DNA of 64,000 nucleotides from Trifolium pratense (taxonomy: Eukaryota; Streptophyta; Magnoliopsida; Fabales; Fabaceae). A program made the translations under genes and the position numbers. Below, piece after piece: positions 59,209 through 64,000 of this stretch. Under the pieces are notes generated by a model. It was not told the origin of the DNA and made no database searches. It saw nothing but the letters and a program-made list of their open reading frames with translations. The stretch is from assembly GCF_020283565.1 (NCBI RefSeq), contig NC_060065.1:20374866-20438865 (forward strand). Direction: 5' to 3'. The stretch's first letter is position 1. Each line of letters begins with the position of its first letter.

Positions 59209-59700
59209 TTGATTGAATTTGTGTTTGGAAATCTCATTTTCCATTGTAACATTCCATGTTCTGGTAAAAGCTACACCTTTTAGCTTCAAAGTCATCGTTC
59301 GTTCCTTCATCTCACTATGTTGCCAAAGAGACTATGCATTGTTTATTCACATTCTTTGTTGAATACTTTTGAACCTGTTTGTTCTTTGGATGTTTTGAAG
59401 TTTGTGGTGATCAATATGCGCTACCAGTTTAAGAGAGGCTAATAAGAATGTTTGTTCATAGTTTATTAAGTATCAAATTTCTCTCTTAAAAAAAAAAAGA
59501 TCAAATGTCTAGTTATTTTCATATTTTTAGTGATCAATAAGCTCTATAAATAAAATGATTGTATCATTTTCTCTATCTTTCAACAGAGAAATTTATTGGA
59601 CCCAAAATGACTGTAATTTATAAATATTCAATCACATTTTGCATATTGTAAGATTATTTCCTAAACTACATATAAGAAAATCAACCGCGCTTGTCAAAGA
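59209..59700. other. HPR-B 3' flank, unassigned
   Basis: No gene or repeat ends seen apart from general AT-rich sequence. Confidence 0.4.
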
Positions 59701-60660
59701 TGATTTAACTTTCCACTCAGACGTATTAGAGTATATACAATGTATTGCAATGTACAAAGTGAAGCACACTCTTAGTTAGTTACACTCATGCCCTTTAGTG
59801 TTAACAAAGTGTGTCAATTTATGGCACGACGTTTAGAGACTCACTGAAAAGTAGTTAAGTGTATCCTCAGATATCTCAAGGGTACCATGCACTATGGTTT
59901 ACGCATCAGTCCCTCCCTTGCTGGACCACCATTTTCTCTTCGAGCCTAAAATGATGCAGAGTGGGCTACAGATCAAGACGACAGACGCTCTACCTCTGGT
60001 TCGTTCATATATTTTGGTCCAAATCTCGTTTCATGGAGCTCTAAGAAACAACAATGGTTAGCTCGCTCAAGCACAGAAGCTGATATCATAGCATGGCTAA
60101 CACTACAACTGACATGCTTTGGATACAATCTCTGTTGCAGGAATTACGATTTCCCTTTCACACCCCTACACTCTTATGTGACAACGCTTTGTCCCACAAT
60201 CCTATATTCGCCACTCTTGGACCAAACATATTGAGCTTGACATACATTTTGTGCGGGAACATCATCTCCAAGCAACTCCATGTGCTTCACGTCCCAACCA
60301 TTGATCAACTTGCTGACCCCCCTCACCAAGCCTCTATTTCCTTCCAACTATGGCACTATTAGGGACAAACTTAAGGTGTTTCCTTGCTCTCAACAATGTA
60401 TTAAGTGAAGCACACTCTTGGTTAGCTACACTCATGGTTAAGTGGCATTGACTTAGTAGAGGATGCTTATTTGGCATTGAGTTAGTTACACTCATGCTTA
60501 TGTGGCATTGAGTTAGTCAGAGGTTGAAAGAGTATACATAGAACATTCACCAAATCATTGTAACTAAACTTGCAATAATCACAACAGTGAATAGAGCTAG
60601 TTACAAATATTCTCTCAATATTCTTTACAACACGTGAGTCAAGTTAAGAATTCTGCCGTT
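59700..60660 (+). mobile_element. Degenerate Copia retrotransposon fragment
   Basis: Frames between 59840 and 60370 read [33 protein letters not shown] and [15 protein letters not shown], the RNase H end of a Ty1/Copia polyprotein, with stops and frame changes. Flanking sequence with tgaagcacactcttggttag occurs on both sides (about 59758 and 60406), suggesting LTR remnants of a heavily deleted element. Confidence 0.75.
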
Positions 60661-61836
60661 TGTATGTTAGTCAAGTAAATTCTATTGTAAATTTTCAATA
60701 AAATTTATAGTTTTCCATGCTCTTGAATGAGTTGTGTTTCTCCCAATTTAAATATTTTTATTTTTTACTAGTAAATCCTATCCCGGCTTGAATTCGTCAT
60801 ACTCGATCAGCCCATTTCATTATAACTCGGCCACGTCTACTGTATTAACTCAACCTTTCATATTCTAAAAATGTTGAATGATTTTTTCATTTTCAAGAGA
60901 GACGTATATTGTGTGTTACTCATTCCAATTTTAAATTAGTCAAAATTTAAGCCAAATATGTTATGATTTTTCTTTATAATTAAGACCGAAAAAAGTATTA
61001 TTTTTTTGTTTTATATTTGAAAGAAAAAAAATGTTGTCTGATTGTATCACAAACATATTTAAATATAAATTATTTCATCTCTAACTCAAATTTTTAGGAT
61101 CAATTTTTCAAAATTAATTCTCTAGTAATCAATTTTTTCACCTCAAAACTAAAATAAACTCGTTTATAATTAATATTTTCCAACATAAATCAAATCTGCA
61201 CTAAATGTGTTTTCCCAATTCCCAAACATGCCCTAAATGTGTTTTCCCAATTCCCAAACATGCCCTAAATGTGTTTTGTTACGTTTAATAAAAAAATTAA
61301 ATGCATTTTTATATTCTTTCTGTTCCTTTTTAAAAAATTACACAGACCAAGAAAGTAGATTGTACATAGTTATTTTCATTCAATATTATTATAAATTTAA
61401 ATTTATTTCATGTATACCCTTATTTAATTACTCTTAATTCAACTAATTTACTTATTTTTAATATTCTCTCTGATAATAAGTAAGAGAATAAGTGAAATTA
61501 AACATTTAAAACATTTGAAAATTGATCAAAATTTCTTATAAAAAGAACCAATTTTTTCCAAAGTATTTCTTATAAAAAAGATCGGATAGAATAAGAAACA
61601 ATTGACTATTTAAGTTCATTGAATAATTAATACATCTGATCTATATTATAGATCAAATATATCATTTATTTATTTTCAAAATTAAGTTATTTCTTATAAA
61701 AAAAACCCAAATGAATTACTAAGTGTGAAAATATGTAATCACTCCGTCTTTAATTATAAATAAAAGTTCATAAATAATCAATTATTTAATGAATGTGAAA
61801 AATGAACTTTTGCTTATAAGTAAAATATTTGAGTTT
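60661..61836. other. AT-rich intergenic DNA with a short tandem repeat
   Basis: No gene. At 61200-61277 the 32-bp unit ctaaatgtgttttcccaatt plus cccaaacatgcc is repeated about two and a half times. Half a Stowaway-like end (cactccgtctttaattataa) sits near 61740. Confidence 0.5.
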
Positions 61837-62001
61837 AACCAATCGTTAGTTTGTTCAATGGTGATTAGCGCTGAACTTGATAGGGAGGACCGCGGTTCGA
61901 TCATCGCAACTACGATCGAGAGGGGACTAAAACCACTTGATACCAAAACTGATCCCCAAACCAGATTGAACTTGTGCTGAAAAAACAAAAAAAATAAATA
62001 A
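61837..62001 (+). mobile_element. SINE immediately upstream of HPR-C
   Basis: The head aaccaatcgttagtttgttc, B-box-like gcggttcgatc, the conserved accacttgataccaaaactg and an A-rich tail define the same family as 8899-9248. The short direct repeat atttgagttt (61827-61836, 62002-62011) is its target duplication. It lies about 90 bp before the HPR-C ATG, within the promoter or 5' leader. Confidence 0.75.
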
Positions 62002-62093
62002 ATTTGAGTTTGAGTTCAAATTTAGTGATAGTGTGCTTCTACTACTAGTCACACTCTTGAGGATCCCCAAAGACCTCATCCTCTCAAAATTCA

Positions 62094-63914
62094 ATGGCCA
62101 AAAACCTTCCAAACGTCCTTGTTCTTGGTCCACCAACATGCTTCTCAACTTTCGAATCACTTTACTCTCACAAATTCAATTTCCTTAACCCCAAAACCTC
62201 AAATCTTCCACTTCAACAATTCATACTTACCCACCGCCACAATCCATCAACAATTCCGGCCATATTATGCGGCGCTGTATGTTCCATCACAGTCGATATC
62301 CTCGATCTCCTCCCATCGCTCCGTCTAGTCGTCACCTCCAGTGTTGGAACTGACCACATTGACCTTCATGAGTGTCGTCGCCGTGGAATTCAGGTTGCCG
62401 GTGCCGGAGGAGTTTTGTCTGAGGATGTGGCTGATGCAGCGGTGGCGTTGCTTATTGCTGTTATGAGGAAAATGACGGTGGCAGATCGATATGTGAGGAC
62501 GCGGTGGGACCATTCTGGCCCTTGGGATTTTCCCCTTGGCTATAAGGTTTCATCATATCTTACTTATCTTGAATTTTAATTACTCCATTGTTTTATTATT
62601 ATTATTATTATTATTTTATTTTTTTAAGACTAGGTGACAATCACTAAATCACTACTAAAACTCGCACAAACATAACTGCAAAGTCCCGAGTTCGAGAGGA
62701 TGATATTGACATTTGTCAGTTAAAAGTGACCGTTTAGATTAACTTATTTTTGAACTTATATGGTAAGAATTAAAATCAAATCTAACCAAAAAAATAAGAG
62801 AAAAATTCAATGAAATATGTTGCATAATATTGAACAAATTTGTATTTGCACTTGCACAAGACACGTTTGTAACATAACAAACTAGTCTCTAAAAAGTGCA
62901 GGTAATATAATATGGTGAAGAAACCATATTATACTATTAATTAAGTTTGGCGAAGTTTGGTGAAGAAACCATATTATACTATTAATCAAGTACAAGTTTA
63001 GAGTCATCTACATTCTTATGTGAGACACTACTTTTCGTTTTTTTTTTTAACAAGATGGGTACATTATACCATTGTAGCCAAGGGGAAAATGAATTAACAA
63101 CCGGGTTGGGATGAGTAGCTCGACCGGTTAAATTAGTTGAGCTAAGGGTTAAGGAGTTAGAGGTTCAGGGTTCAAATCCTGACAAGGAGAAAAACTAACA
63201 TAACATTGTAATACTAACAATTAAACCACTTCAACATATATTAATGTTTATTTGGAAACTCAAAGTTCAAAAGCTTAGAATTGTTACTTCAGTAAAATCA
63301 TGTTGAAAGTGCACATAGTGAAACATATTGATGCACAGTGCAACCAAACTTGCACTAAACAATTCGTTTTTCACTGTTTGTTTCAGTTATCAGGCAAGCG
63401 AGTTGGAATTGTTGGATTAGGAAGTATTGGCATGGGAGTCGCAAAACGGCTCGAGTCATTTGATTGCATTATCTTGTACCATTCTAAGCATAAACAATCA
63501 TCAATTTCATACCCTTTCTATTCCAACGTTGTTGATCTCGCAACTTCTAGCGACGCACTTGTGGTGTGTTGCGCTCTAAATAACGAAACACGACACATAA
63601 TAAATAGGGAAGTCCTTTTAGCATTAGGTAAAAAAGGGTTTATTGTCAATGTTGGAAGAGGAAGTCTTATTGATGAGAAACAATTGATCAAGTGTTTGAT
63701 GGATGGAGAAATTGGAGGTGCTGGTTTAGATGTGTTTGAGAATGAACCTCGTGTTCCTAAAGATCTCTTTGCAATGGATAATGTGGTTTTATCTCCACAT
63801 TCAGCTTCTTTAACTGCTGAATCAACATTGAGTTTGTGTGAACTTGTGGCTGGGAATTTTGAAGCTTTCTTTTTAAATAAGCCACTGATTAGTCCCGTGA
63901 TTTTAGCTGAGTAA
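62094..63914 (+). CDS. Hydroxypyruvate/hydroxyphenylpyruvate reductase-like (HPR-C)
   Basis: Exons 62094-62546 and 63387-63914 join at GYK|LSGKRVG to 326 residues. The Rossmann motif is GLGSIG (161-166), and catalytic Arg242, Glu271 and His289 are present. It is clearly more diverged than the HPR-A/HPR-B pair, with a shorter N-terminus (no Asn or Gln run) and a C-terminal LAE extension; neither end is a peroxisomal signal. The fixed intron position shows that all three came from one ancestral two-exon gene. Expected to be an NAD(P)H-dependent cytosolic 2-oxoacid reductase; substrate uncertain. Confidence 0.92.
63090..63200 (+). mobile_element. tRNA-derived SINE-like remnant in HPR-C intron
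   Basis: It has gggatgagtagctcgaccgg (A-box-like) and ttcagggttcaaatcctgac with the perfect B box ggttcaaatcc. The sequence does not form a full cloverleaf, so it is a SINE head rather than a tRNA gene. Confidence 0.5.
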
Positions 63915-64000
63915 CTGATTCTCTCATGGGATTATATCAGGATTGTATGTACTTAAAAATACTTTTATATTAGATTAATTTTATGAATATCAAGTTCGAG

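Noticed and set aside
58821..59252. 143-codon minus-strand frame opposite HPR-B exon 2
   Set aside because: It is an antisense shadow of the conserved dehydrogenase coding sequence.

Overview
The window reads as nuclear DNA of a flowering plant, most likely a papilionoid legume (the species call is inference). Base composition is AT-rich, genes carry GT-AG introns, there are no bacterial-style operons, and most of the sequence is made of plant transposon families: hAT, Mutator, Stowaway, Helitron, SINE, LINE and Copia. The legume call rests on overall sequence feel and on the SINE type, and is only moderately secure.

Layout. 1-9.9 kb is gene-free and packed with small mobile elements; a B3-domain fragment sits at 5.2-5.4 kb. 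9.9-12.6 kb holds a carboxylesterase (CXE) pseudogene broken by a hAT element. 13.8-15.8 kb is a near-perfect inverted repeat of about 948 bp per arm carrying metacaspase exons. 16.0-22.9 kb (minus) is a MAP65 microtubule-bundling gene truncated at both ends and full of insertions. 23.8-25.8 kb is an intact CXE whose upstream and coding DNA is the duplicate of the 9.9-12.6 kb block. 26.8-30.9 kb is a 4-kb Mutator-type element containing a Helitron, which contains a second Helitron in the opposite orientation. 33.1-34.1 kb is a second intact CXE. 37.7-39.4 kb (minus) is a two-exon CXE-like gene whose catalytic serine position is glycine. 44.0-49.8 kb is a complete six-exon URT1-type RNA uridylyltransferase. 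50.7-53.0, 57.4-59.2 and 62.1-63.9 kb are three two-exon hydroxypyruvate/hydroxyphenylpyruvate reductase-type genes in tandem.

How the genes relate. CXE cluster, then URT1, then HPR cluster is the order I recall for Arabidopsis At2g45600 to At2g45630 (CXE8, CXE9, URT1, HPR), so this looks like an ancient conserved block. Both flanking families have expanded locally. The proteins act in separate processes: esterase chemistry on small metabolites, uridylation of deadenylated mRNA, and NAD(P)H reduction of 2-oxoacids. I see no sign that they form one pathway.

No clearly new defence or biosynthetic system is visible. The best candidates for follow-up are the metacaspase inverted repeat (a possible long-hairpin RNA source), the serine-less CXE, the nested Mutator/Helitron/Helitron element, the four-layer insertion just upstream of the second HPR gene, and two gene-fragment captures (B3 domain; an acidic ORF inside terminal inverted repeats). 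Exon boundaries were placed by eye from GT/AG signals and reading-frame continuity; identities are by eye, not computed.
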